Assembly: GCA_900546265.1 (NCBI GenBank)
Contig: URCA01000016.1
Span: forward strand, 4,110 to 68,109
Length of the DNA stretch: 64,000 nucleotides
Reading direction: 5' to 3'
Source: an uncultured Oscillospiraceae bacterium
Lineage (GTDB): Bacteria > Bacillota > Clostridia > Oscillospirales > Acutalibacteraceae
This document shows, one piece after another, positions 43,386 to 52,185 of this stretch. A program made the position numbers and the translations under genes. The notes beneath the pieces are model-generated. The model made no database searches and was not told where the DNA came from. It saw only the letters and a program-made list of their open reading frames with translations. Position 1 is the first letter of the stretch. Each line of letters begins with the position of its first letter.

Positions 43386-44285
43386 TTATCCCTTCAGGCC
43401 GGTGGTGACCACGCCCTGCACGATATGCTTCTGGGTGAAGAAGAAGCCGATGATGGGCGGGATGGTCATCAGGATGGCCGCGGCGTTGATCAGCGGCTCG
43501 TACACCATGCCGGGAGGGGCCCCGGGCATGGAATAGGACACCGAGCCGAACAGGGCCATGGCCAGAGGATATTTCTCGGGAGAGAAATACATAAAGGGGG
43601 TCATATAGTCGCCCCAGGCCCCCTGGAACGCGCCGATGGCCACGATGATGATGACCGGCTTGGCCGCCGGGGCGAAGATGCGGAAAATGGTCTGCAGGGT
43701 ACCCGCGCCGTCGATTTTGGCGGCCTCCTCCAGCTCCTTGGGCATGGCGGAGAAGAACTGCTTGAACAAAAAGATGTTGTAGGCGCCGCCGCCGATGTTG
43801 CCGAGGACGTAGATGAAGAAGGTGTCGGTGATGCCCAGGACGTTATACAGGATGTACTGGGGGATCATGGTGACAATGCCGGGGATCATCATGGTGGACA
43901 GCACGATGACGAACATCACGTCCTTGCCCCGCGCCCGCAGCCGGGCGAAGGCGTAGCCGATGACCATGTTGATGATGGTGCACATGGGCACCACGATGGC
44001 CACGATGATCAGGGAGTTGAGCAGGTACTTGAAGAAGGGGATCAGGGTGACGGCGTAATAATAGTTCTCCCAGTGGAACTCCGAAGGGATGATTTGGCTC
44101 AGCCCCACCGAGGCGGTCAAGGGCTTGAGGGAATTCATCAGCGTCAGGAAAAAGGGGAAGGCGAAGGTGACGCCGAACAGAATGATGACGACATACAGGA
44201 GAGCGCGGAGCAGGCCGCTCTTCCATTTGATTCGTTTTTTTACCTTGGGCCGTTCCTTGAGCACGGCCGATTCTCCGCTTGGCAT
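43386..44285 (-). CDS. Carbohydrate ABC transporter permease, MalG type (third importer)
   Basis: 299 residues, six membrane segments, and EAA loop FSAMPKELEEAAKIDGAGTLQTIFRIFAPAA; ends GLKG. ATG 44285 is preferred over 44327 because the longer form would overlap the upstream gene and GAGAGGAG lies just before 44285. Last gene of the second CUT1 operon. Confidence 0.9.
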   Translation of the reverse strand: MPSGESAVLKERPKVKKRIKWKSGLLRALLYVVIILFGVTFAFPFFLTLMNSLKPLTASVGLSQIIPSEFHWENYYYAVTLIPFFKYLLNSLIIVAIVVPMCTIINMVIGYAFARLRARGKDVMFVIVLSTMMIPGIVTMIPQYILYNVLGITDTFFIYVLGNIGGGAYNIFLFKQFFSAMPKELEEAAKIDGAGTLQTIFRIFAPAAKPVIIIVAIGAFQGAWGDYMTPFMYFSPEKYPLAMALFGSVSYSMPGAPPGMVYEPLINAAAILMTIPPIIGFFFTQKHIVQGVVTTGLKG

Positions 44286-44305
44286 GGAAAGTATCTCCTC
44301 TCCCG

Positions 44306-45235
44306 TTATAAATCGTAATTGACCCACCGCTTGCTGGATTTGAGCACCAGCAGGGTGAAGACCAGGATGATGACCACGATGACCCAGGACAGCGCCAGCC
44401 CGTAGCCGAACCGCTGGGAGCCGAACACCTGCTGGTAGATATGGACGAGATACAGGTAGTTGTCCTTGAACGGGACGGCCAGCAGCCCGGTGCCGGAGGT
44501 GGCCAGCATGACCGGCTGGGCGTACATCTGCAGGTTGCCGATGATGGCCAGCAGCAGGTTGAACAGCAGAATGGGGGTGAACAGCGGGATGGTGATGCGG
44601 AACAGCTTGGTGAAGAAGCGGGCCCCGTCGATGGAGGCGGATTCATACAGCTCGTTCGGGATATTCTTGAGGCCTGCGATGTTGATGAGGATGCCGCCGC
44701 CGGCCCCCCACAGGCACATGATGATCAGGGACGCGGAGCACATCTCCGGCCCAAGCCAGAACACCGGCTCGATGCCGAACATCCCCAGGACGGCGTTGAG
44801 CATGCCGCGATCCCGGCTGAACAGGATCTTCCACATCAGGCCGGCGGCCACGAAGGGCACCACCGACGGCAGGTAGTAGATGGTGCGGAAGCCGCCCTGG
44901 AACTTGACGTTCTGAATCAGCATCATGGCCAGGATGAAGGCCAGGATCATGGTCAGGGGGATGATGATGAGGCTCAGCTCCAGGGTACGCAGCAGGGAAT
45001 GCATGGCCTCGCTGTCGTTGAACACCTTCTGGTAATTGGACAGGCCCACCCACTTGGCGGTGTCCAGGTTGAAGCCGGAATAGTTGGTGAAGCTCAGAAA
45101 CAGGCCCATGCCCATCGGGAAAACGGACAGGAACACAAACGACAGGATAAACGGGGAGATGAGGGCGTAAAAGGTGCGCTCCTCCTTTTTCTTCAGCGGA
45201 GACACCTTGGTTTTTTCCTTTTGTGAGACGCGCAT
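44306..45235 (-). CDS. Sugar ABC transporter permease, MalF type (third importer)
   Basis: 309 residues, six membrane segments. The EAA loop reads LKNIPNELYESASIDGARFFTKLFRITIPLF. ATG 45235 has GGAAAGG upstream. It pairs with the permease at 43386-44285 and the binding protein at 45291-46658. No ATPase is present, so energisation by a shared ATPase elsewhere is expected. Confidence 0.9.
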   Translation of the reverse strand: MRVSQKEKTKVSPLKKKEERTFYALISPFILSFVFLSVFPMGMGLFLSFTNYSGFNLDTAKWVGLSNYQKVFNDSEAMHSLLRTLELSLIIIPLTMILAFILAMMLIQNVKFQGGFRTIYYLPSVVPFVAAGLMWKILFSRDRGMLNAVLGMFGIEPVFWLGPEMCSASLIIMCLWGAGGGILINIAGLKNIPNELYESASIDGARFFTKLFRITIPLFTPILLFNLLLAIIGNLQMYAQPVMLATSGTGLLAVPFKDNYLYLVHIYQQVFGSQRFGYGLALSWVIVVIILVFTLLVLKSSKRWVNYDL

Positions 45236-45290
45236 GGCAGTCAGGCCTTTCCGCGCCCGCCCCCCTGATTGCCGAGGGGCGGGCGGCTTG

Positions 45291-46658
45291 TCATTTCAGG
45301 CTTTTGGCGGTTTCCATACCCTCCTGGATGAGGATGTCGGTTTCCTTTTGCAGCTTCTCAAGCGACTCGTCCAGGGTTTCGATTTCGTACAGGGCGGGCT
45401 GGAGGAAGCGGGTGATGACCGATTCGTAGTTGAAGCTGAGATAGGGGTTGGGCTGGATGTAAATCAGGTTTTCCAGATCCTTTTCCGCGACCTCGGCGAT
45501 CTGCTTTTCAAACGCCGTGTCCCGGGGGATATACTGCTTCAGGGATTTGAACACCGGCATGCCCCAGCCGCTCTGGGCCCGGATTTTCGCCGGCTCGCCC
45601 GCGAAATACCATTCGAACACCCGGAACGCCTCGTCCGGATGCTTGGTCTTGCTGTAGATGATGCCGCCGGTGGCGAAGGTGGAGGCGGTGGCTTTTTTGC
45701 CGCCCTCCGGGTAGAGGGAGGGAACCATGATCACGTCGTCCAGATCGTCCTTGATGTTGGCGTCCTGCTTGAAGACCGAGCCTTCCCAGAAGCCCCACAG
45801 CTCCATGGCGATTTTCTTGTCCGAGAAAATGCCCACGCCGGTGACGTCCATGAGGGAGGAGGGGATCTGCATCTTCATTTTGGCGTCCATCCAGACCTTG
45901 ACCGCCGCCTTGACCTGTGGATCCGTCCAGCGCGAGTGGGAGAAATCGTCGCTCCACAGGCTGAGATCCAGGGCGGCCAGGTGATAGAGGAACATGCCGT
46001 AGTCGAGAATTTGATTGGGCATCAGGGCGTTGAAGAGGCCGAGCTGGGTGATGCGGCCGCTGCTGTCCTTCTGGTTCAGCTTGCCCGACAGTTCGAACGC
46101 CTGCTCGAAGGTCATGGGCTCGGTGGTGCTGGGCACCGGGATGCCGGCTTTCTCGAACACCGATTTGTTGACGAACATGGCCAGGTCGTTGCTCCAGTCC
46201 TTGGGAAGCCCGTAGAAGGAGCCTTTGCCGATGTTTTTGCCGTCGAAGCGGTAGGTGTTGCAGATGTCCTCCATGTCGTCGGCGCGGATGAGGCTGCTTT
46301 TGGAAAAGTAGTCGTCGAGATTCAGGGCGATGCCCTTGACCACGTAGCCGCTGAGCTGCTGGGCGCCGAGGATGCGCAAAATATCGGGGGCCGTGCCCGC
46401 CGCAAGGCCGGACATCAGCTTCTGCTCGTCGTCGGAGGGGGATTCGAACTGGATTTTGATGTCGGGATTGTCCTTTTCAAACTGCTGGGCCGCTTCGGTC
46501 ATCAGCTTGTTATCCATGGAAATCCGCACCACCACCGGCTCGCCGTCTTTTGGGCTGTCTCCGCCGGTTTCCCCGCCGCCCTGGCGGCAGCCGCCAAGGG
46601 GCAGGAGGGTCAGGGTGATGGCGGCCGCCGCCGCCAGGGCTGTCCATTGCTTTTTCAC
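45291..46658 (-). CDS. Extracellular solute-binding lipoprotein, CUT1 family
   Basis: 455 residues, lipobox LGGC. The group 1 binding fold is clear: VVVRISMDNKLMTEAAQQFEKDNPDIKIQFES, GTAPDILRILGAQQLS, YGLPKDWSNDLAMFVNKSVFEKAGIPVP, IAMELWGFWEGSVF and ATGGIIYSKTKHPDEAFRVFEWY. It receives substrate for the adjacent permease pair. Six bases separate it from the end of the five-repeat wall protein upstream, so both are on one transcript. Confidence 0.9.
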   Translation of the reverse strand: MKKQWTALAAAAAITLTLLPLGGCRQGGGETGGDSPKDGEPVVVRISMDNKLMTEAAQQFEKDNPDIKIQFESPSDDEQKLMSGLAAGTAPDILRILGAQQLSGYVVKGIALNLDDYFSKSSLIRADDMEDICNTYRFDGKNIGKGSFYGLPKDWSNDLAMFVNKSVFEKAGIPVPSTTEPMTFEQAFELSGKLNQKDSSGRITQLGLFNALMPNQILDYGMFLYHLAALDLSLWSDDFSHSRWTDPQVKAAVKVWMDAKMKMQIPSSLMDVTGVGIFSDKKIAMELWGFWEGSVFKQDANIKDDLDDVIMVPSLYPEGGKKATASTFATGGIIYSKTKHPDEAFRVFEWYFAGEPAKIRAQSGWGMPVFKSLKQYIPRDTAFEKQIAEVAEKDLENLIYIQPNPYLSFNYESVITRFLQPALYEIETLDESLEKLQKETDILIQEGMETAKSLK

Positions 46659-46664
46659 GCCGTA

Positions 46665-49600
46665 TTACCGGTCCTTTCTTTCACGCCGTTTGTGTCCGCC
46701 CCGCGCCGCGAGGAGCAGGCCCGCGCCCGCGGCCGCCAGGGCCAGGGGCAGCGCCGCCGCGGCCGCGCCGGTGTCGGGGCTGCCGCCGTCCTCCGGGGCG
46801 CTGCTGTCGCCGGGATCTTCGGGCTGCTCGGGCTCGTCGTACCGGATGGTGATCGGCCAGACGACCTCGTCGCCCTGGTTGTCGCCGCCCACCTTGCCGA
46901 TATCCGCCACGAAGCTGATGAGGTCGCCCTCCTCCACCTGGAGGCCGGTGATGGCCGGCACCGCCACGCGGTTGCCGCCGGCGTCGTCCAGCAGGAAGGC
47001 CGCGCCGTCGCCGGGCCAGAGCTGCTGGTTCCGGTTGAGGATGATGGACAGGCCCGTTCCGTCCCCGCCGCCGGCGCGCACCGCCTCGGTGGCCAGGATG
47101 TTCAGGGTACCCGCCCGGGGCGCGACGAAGGTGAGAATGGCGTTCTGGTCGGCGCCCGGCCGCATGGGCAGAGCCCCTTCCTTCTTCAGCACCAGGGCGT
47201 GGGCGGCTTCGTCCAGCTGCCGGTTGCCCTGATACAGGCCGAGGTCGGTGGTCTTTTTCACCATGTCGCCGAACACGCCGGAGTACAGCTCGCTCCTGCC
47301 GGCGATGTCTTCATATTCGTATTTCCACACAATGCCCAGGGCCGGATTCTCCAGCGTGGGGGAGTGGAATTCCATGGCCTTTTTCTGTTCCTCGATGTCG
47401 GTGGGATCCTTGTCGTCCTCCGCCGACTTGGTGTAGGTCACCGCCGCCGGCCACATCACCGCGTCGCACCAGTTGTTGGCCTCGCCCATATCCACCACGA
47501 ACCGGACGGTGGTGTCCATGTTTACCGCGATGTCCGGGATTTCGGGGATGGTCAGGGTGTTGTGGTTGGCGTTGGAGACCAGGGCGGTTTCCCCCTCGGC
47601 GGGCCAGACCTGCCTGCCGTCCACCAGGATGCGCAGCGCCGCCCCGTCCCCGTCGCAGGAAGCGACGCCGCCGTACCGCTTGACGGTGGCCTGGGGAATC
47701 TTGATGACGCCCTCCTTGGGGGCGATGAAGGTGATGGCGGCGTTCTGGGTGTTGCCGGGCTGGATGGGATAGGTGAGATAGCCGTCCTTTTTCTCGGTGA
47801 AGAAGAGGGCCTGGGCGTGGAGGGCGGCGCTGAAATCCGCCGCCTTGTCGGTGCCGTAGGCCAGCCGGTCGCCGTTGAGATCCACCGTCATGGGCGTGAA
47901 CGTCCCGGTGGCCGCGCCGTCCTCGGCGCGGGTCTCGTATTCGAACAGCCACACGTCGGGCCATTTCAGCTCGCCCTCGCCGGGGGCCTTGTATTCCGCC
48001 GCCTCAAAGGCGCTGTTGTCGTCCTCGCCGGGGTCGGGCGGGGTGGGTTCGGAGATGATCGGATCCTCCACCTTGTCCGCCGCGTCGGCGCGGCTGCCGG
48101 TATAGGTCACGCTGGCGGGCCAGTCGATGTCGTCGCACCACTCGTTGCCGCCGGTCGGGCCGAGATCCACGATGAAGCGCAGGGCGTCGCCCTCCTCCAC
48201 CTCGACGGCCTCGATGGCCGGGACGGTGAAGCGGTTGCCCATGCTGGCGTCCACCAGCTGGTGCTCGGCGTCCGCCGGCCAGATTTTCTGATCGTTGAGA
48301 TAGATGGACAGGCCCGCGCCGTCGTTGGCGTCTTGTGCGCCGCCGTGGCGGATAACCTCGGTCTCGGGCAGCGACACCTGGCCGTAGCCGGGGGCGATAA
48401 AGGTCAGCACCGCGTTCTGCTCGGCGTTGGGCTGCAGCTTATAGGACGCCTTCTCGAACACCAGCTTGGCGCCCCAGGTCGCGCCCTGGCCCAGGTAGTA
48501 GGGCCCGCCCTCGGTGACGGTGTCCTGCTTGGCCATGAGGGAGAACACACCGGAATGGGGGGCGCTGCCCGCGGCGAAGGTTTCCGCCTCGTAGACCCAG
48601 CGGGTGCCGAGGCCGTACTGCGCGCCGTACTGGGGCGCGGTATAGGTCTGCGTGCCGATGGGGCCGAGATCCGCTTCGCTGGTCAGGGTCAGGCTCACCG
48701 GCCAGAGCAATTCGTCGCCCCACTCGTTGGCGCCGCCCACGTCGGCCACGAACCGGATTTTGGTCCCCTCCTCCACGGCGATGTCAGCCAGGGCGGGGAC
48801 AGCCACCGGCGCGCTGCCGGCGATTTTGTGGTCGCTGTCGGTGGGCCAGAGCTTGGTGGTGTCTTTATAGATCGCCACGCCCACGCCGTCCCAGGCATCG
48901 TTCCAGGCGGCCAGGGAGGCGGTGGAGGCGGCGATGGACACGGTCCCCGCCTTAGGGACGACAAAGGTGCGCACCGCGTTTTCCTCCACGTTGGGCTTGA
49001 GCAGATAGCCGTCATCCCACTGGATGCCCGCCTTGGCCTTATAATTGGGGGCGCTGCCCAGATAGGTGCCGTCGGCCTGCTTGGTCATGGGGGCGAAATT
49101 GCCGGAGAAGTAGCTGCCCACCGGCACGGTTTCCCCTTCGTACAGCCACAGGGTGTCCTGCCCGTCCGGGTGGCTCGGTGTGGGGGAGGCGTAGGTCTTA
49201 CTCTCCGTCGGCCGGCCGCCCTTTTCATAGGACAGGGACAGCGTGACCGGCCAGATGACGGTATCGCCCCACTGGGTGCCGCCCACCCGGCCGATGTCCA
49301 CCACAAAGCGGAGCTTGTCGCCAGCCTCGACGGCGATGTCCGGCAGGGCGGGGACGGTCACCGGCGTGTCGGTGACCACCGGGTTATCGCCCTCGGCGGG
49401 CCATATCCGCTCGCCGTCCTTGTAAACCGACAGCCCCGCCCCGTCGAAGTCGGCGGGGTTCCAGCCGTCCAGCCGGGCGGCGGTTTCGGCGACGCTTATC
49501 GTCCCGGCCCGCGGGGCGGCGAAGGTCAGCACCGCGTTTTCCTCGATGGTGGCCGCCATGGGGTAGGCGGCCTTGTTCTGGCTTTCGTTGACGCGGATGG

Positions 49601-49883
49601 TGGCCTTGTTGCCGGCCTCGCCGACATAGTTGCCGTTTGCGTCCTTGGTCATGGCTATGTACTGGCCGCTGGTCAGGCTTTGCGAGGACTGGATTTTCTC
49701 CGCCTCATACAGCCACACGGTGCCCAGCCCCGTTTCGTTGCCGTGCCGGGGCGAGGCATAGGTCTCGGTGACGGTGCGGGACGCGGCCCGCGCCCGGGGG
49801 GCGGGCTGTACGGCGGCCGCGCCGCCTCCGGCGATGAGCGCCGCCAGCGCGCCGGCCAGCAGGCGTTTTCCTGGGATTTCCAT
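46665..49883 (-). CDS. Wall-anchored protein of five tandem carbohydrate-binding-like repeats
   Basis: 1072 residues. Signal peptide ends near RARAASR. Five repeats of about 195 residues follow. Each contains an opening Y-x-(S/A)-P, a W-(L/V/K)-Y-E or W-L-F-E stretch, an (E/Q)-N-A-(V/I)-(L/R/I)-T-F core, an LWP or IWP, a VPAL- or IPEI-like turn, a RFVVD- or SFVAD-like strand, and a final WP. The beta-rich pattern suggests binding modules. The C-terminus has SPDTGAAAAALP, a hydrophobic stretch and KRRERKDR, a variant sorting signal. GAGGAGGAG precedes ATG 49883. As the first gene of the CUT1 operon it likely captures the polysaccharide whose fragments the importer takes up. Repeat family not recognised. 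Confidence 0.8.
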   Translation of the reverse strand: MEIPGKRLLAGALAALIAGGGAAAVQPAPRARAASRTVTETYASPRHGNETGLGTVWLYEAEKIQSSQSLTSGQYIAMTKDANGNYVGEAGNKATIRVNESQNKAAYPMAATIEENAVLTFAAPRAGTISVAETAARLDGWNPADFDGAGLSVYKDGERIWPAEGDNPVVTDTPVTVPALPDIAVEAGDKLRFVVDIGRVGGTQWGDTVIWPVTLSLSYEKGGRPTESKTYASPTPSHPDGQDTLWLYEGETVPVGSYFSGNFAPMTKQADGTYLGSAPNYKAKAGIQWDDGYLLKPNVEENAVRTFVVPKAGTVSIAASTASLAAWNDAWDGVGVAIYKDTTKLWPTDSDHKIAGSAPVAVPALADIAVEEGTKIRFVADVGGANEWGDELLWPVSLTLTSEADLGPIGTQTYTAPQYGAQYGLGTRWVYEAETFAAGSAPHSGVFSLMAKQDTVTEGGPYYLGQGATWGAKLVFEKASYKLQPNAEQNAVLTFIAPGYGQVSLPETEVIRHGGAQDANDGAGLSIYLNDQKIWPADAEHQLVDASMGNRFTVPAIEAVEVEEGDALRFIVDLGPTGGNEWCDDIDWPASVTYTGSRADAADKVEDPIISEPTPPDPGEDDNSAFEAAEYKAPGEGELKWPDVWLFEYETRAEDGAATGTFTPMTVDLNGDRLAYGTDKAADFSAALHAQALFFTEKKDGYLTYPIQPGNTQNAAITFIAPKEGVIKIPQATVKRYGGVASCDGDGAALRILVDGRQVWPAEGETALVSNANHNTLTIPEIPDIAVNMDTTVRFVVDMGEANNWCDAVMWPAAVTYTKSAEDDKDPTDIEEQKKAMEFHSPTLENPALGIVWKYEYEDIAGRSELYSGVFGDMVKKTTDLGLYQGNRQLDEAAHALVLKKEGALPMRPGADQNAILTFVAPRAGTLNILATEAVRAGGGDGTGLSIILNRNQQLWPGDGAAFLLDDAGGNRVAVPAITGLQVEEGDLISFVADIGKVGGDNQGDEVVWPITIRYDEPEQPEDPGDSSAPEDGGSPDTGAAAAALPLALAAAGAGLLLAARGGHKRRERKDR

Positions 49884-49962
49884 ATCGCTCCTCCTCACAA
49901 TGGTGTAAAATGAAAGAACCGGCTTGCTTTTCGTGGAAACTGTCCGGTTTTGCTCTGGTTTC

Positions 49963-49992
49963 ATTATAGAGCATAGGCATTCTGTCCAGCAA
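49963..49992 (-). promoter_or_regulatory. Promoter of the second CUT1 operon
   Basis: On the minus strand TTGCTG (49992-49987) and TATAAT (49968-49963) are 18 bases apart. The predicted start is about 75 bases before the wall-protein gene. Confidence 0.65.
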
Positions 49993-50079
49993 CGCCCAAT
50001 TTTTTACGCTTTCTTCCGAATATTTGCTGTCCCCTTCCGCCGAGACAAAAATGTGGAATAAATCTAAAATAAATGGCAA

Positions 50080-50108
50080 TTGTATTTGCCGACTGTGCAA
50101 TATATAAT
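50080..50108 (+). promoter_or_regulatory. Promoter of the beta-helix protein pair
   Basis: TTGTAT at 50080-50085 and TATAAT at 50103-50108 are 17 bases apart, about 30 bases before ATG 50140. It faces away from the CUT1 operon promoter, so one regulator, plausibly the YesN-like protein, could control both sides. Confidence 0.65.
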
Positions 50109-50139
50109 GAAAACCAGCAGGACACAGGGGGGAGGCGTG

Positions 50140-52167
50140 ATGTCGCTGACAACAAGACAAAAAGGCGTCGGCTTGGCGGCGGCGGTGGTGGCCGCCGGCC
50201 TGCTGACGGCAGGAGGGATTTGGATGTTTTCTGGCGGGGGTCAGCTGGTGACCTATCCCATCGCGCCCGAGGCGGAGGCGCTGCGCAACACCGCCTATCG
50301 CATCGAGGCGCGGCCGCTCCGTGGGGAGTGGCGGGAGCTGGACGTGTACAACGTCAAAATCGATCCGGATTTTCAGCAGAACAGCAGCGATGACGACCCG
50401 GTCATCGACAGCCCGATGGTGCTGTTCGATTTCACCGGCGGGGTGCAGGTGCGGGTGCGGCGGGCGGACGGCGGGCCTATCTCGTCCGCCCAGGCCCATC
50501 CGGCCTCGAAAAAGCTGCCGCTGAAGATGGAGGACGGGACGGCCGTCCTCACCCTGCGCCAGCCCGGGAAGGTCACCCTTTCCCTGGACGGCGACCGGCA
50601 GCGGATGGTGTATATCATGGCCGGGACGCCGGAGGAAGCGCCCGCGCCGGACGACCCGAACGTCGTGCGCCTGGGGCCGGGGGTGCACACCTTCCCCGAA
50701 ACCGGCACCGAGGGGATGAAGGGCGGCATCCGGGACGCCGCCGTCTATACCCGGGCGCTGACCGCCGGGGAGCTGGAGGGATACGGCCGGGGAGAGCTGC
50801 CGGAGGGCCCGGACGCCTGGTGGCCGCTGGCGGAGGATTTCGCCGACAAGGCGGGCGATAAGGACGGGCGGCCGGTCGGGAACCCCTCGATCGCCGCCGA
50901 TTACGGCCCGCCCGCCCTGTGCCTGGACGGCCACGACGACGCGGTGCCCACCGGCTACGCCCTCCAGACGGGGGAGAACGCCTACACGCTGACGGCTCGG
51001 ATATACCTCGACCCCGCGCGGCCGGGGGTGGAAAACGTGGTGTTCAGCGGCCTGCTCGCCGTGCGGTCGGACGGGGTGCTCTACACCAACCTGGGCAGCT
51101 GGGAATACCCCTTTTTCTCCACGGACAAGGTGCCCATGGGGGCCTGGACGGACGTGGCCCTGGTCAAGCAGGGGATGGAGCTGACCTTCTACATAAACGG
51201 CCGGGCGGCGGGAACCGAGCAGCGGGCCCTGCCCAAAACTGCGGCCAGCCTCCTGCTGGGGGCGGGCGGCGTGTCCCACGATTTCTGCCTCATGGACAAC
51301 CAGACCCTGTACCTGGAGCCCGGCGCGGTGGTCAAGGGGCGGATCCTCGCCTACGGCGTGAAGAACGCCGCGGTGCGGGGCCGGGGCATCATTTGGCAGT
51401 CGCCGGGCCAGTCCATCGTCAGCCTCTACGCCGAGAACCTGCGGGTGGAGGGGATCACCATCCTCGACCCCCGCTCCATGTGCAGCCATTTGTGCGAGTC
51501 GGACGGGGTGACCTTCACCGACGTGCGGATGTTCAGCCGCCTGGGGGCCACCGACGGCGTGCACATCAAGGCCTCGCGCAACGTCGCGGTGGAGGACTGC
51601 TTCATCCGCTCCAACGACGACTGCATCGCGGTCTATGCCTCCTTCACCCATTACACGGGCAACGCGGAGAACATCGCCGTGCGGCGCTGCACCCTGATAA
51701 ACGACGCGGCCCACGCCATATACGGCGGCATCCACGCCGCGCCGGGCGGGCAGGACGTTATCCGAGGCCTCACCTTTGAGGATATCGACGTGCTGGACAG
51801 CAAGGCGGGCTACAGCGACTATCAGGGCGTGCTGGCCCTGAACGCCGCCAACGACGTGACCATCGACACCGTGCTGTTCTCGGACATCCGCGTCGAGGAT
51901 TTCCAGAAGAACCAGCTGTTCAACCTGCGGGTGTGGAACAACCCGGATTACTGCAAATCCAGCGGCCGCGCCATCCGGAACGTCACCTTCCGGGACATTG
52001 CCTATACCGGGGACAACGCGCTGATGTCCGTCATCCACGGGGACGGGCCGGAGCGGCTGGTGGAGGGCGTGACCTTCGAGAGGGTCGTGCTCAACGGCCG
52101 GCGGGTGACCGGGCCGGGCAGCGACTTCCTCATCGGCAACTACACCAAGGATATCCGGTTCCAATAA
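50140..52167 (+). CDS. Membrane-anchored GH28/GH49-like beta-helix protein with inserted LamG-like domain
   Basis: 675 residues. An uncleaved membrane segment at about residues 9-31 leads to a beta-sandwich N-terminal domain, ending KVTLSLDGDRQRMVYIMAG. The sequence then begins the family's VRLGPGVHTF turn, but a LamG-like domain of about 190 residues intervenes (CLDGHDDAVPT, YTLTARIYLDP, WTDVALVKQGMELTFYING). The beta-helix resumes at TLYLEPGAVVKGRILAYGVKN. Likely active-site region: GATDGVHIKASRNVAVEDC and RSNDDCIAVYA, with the Asp pair of GH28 kept but the downstream RIK motif not seen. ATG 50140 has GGGGGGAGG in front. Probably acts on extracellular polysaccharide. Confidence 0.82.
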   Translation: MSLTTRQKGVGLAAAVVAAGLLTAGGIWMFSGGGQLVTYPIAPEAEALRNTAYRIEARPLRGEWRELDVYNVKIDPDFQQNSSDDDPVIDSPMVLFDFTGGVQVRVRRADGGPISSAQAHPASKKLPLKMEDGTAVLTLRQPGKVTLSLDGDRQRMVYIMAGTPEEAPAPDDPNVVRLGPGVHTFPETGTEGMKGGIRDAAVYTRALTAGELEGYGRGELPEGPDAWWPLAEDFADKAGDKDGRPVGNPSIAADYGPPALCLDGHDDAVPTGYALQTGENAYTLTARIYLDPARPGVENVVFSGLLAVRSDGVLYTNLGSWEYPFFSTDKVPMGAWTDVALVKQGMELTFYINGRAAGTEQRALPKTAASLLLGAGGVSHDFCLMDNQTLYLEPGAVVKGRILAYGVKNAAVRGRGIIWQSPGQSIVSLYAENLRVEGITILDPRSMCSHLCESDGVTFTDVRMFSRLGATDGVHIKASRNVAVEDCFIRSNDDCIAVYASFTHYTGNAENIAVRRCTLINDAAHAIYGGIHAAPGGQDVIRGLTFEDIDVLDSKAGYSDYQGVLALNAANDVTIDTVLFSDIRVEDFQKNQLFNLRVWNNPDYCKSSGRAIRNVTFRDIAYTGDNALMSVIHGDGPERLVEGVTFERVVLNGRRVTGPGSDFLIGNYTKDIRFQ

Positions 52168-52185
52168 AGAAAGGATGAAAGCCCT

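Noticed and set aside
45174..49913. Plus-strand open frame of about 1579 codons opposite the CUT1 operon
   Set aside because: It is the GC-rich complement of well-supported genes, has proline/histidine/glycine-rich low-complexity translation and no ribosome binding site. The long minus-strand frame at 49705-54549 is rejected for the same reason.
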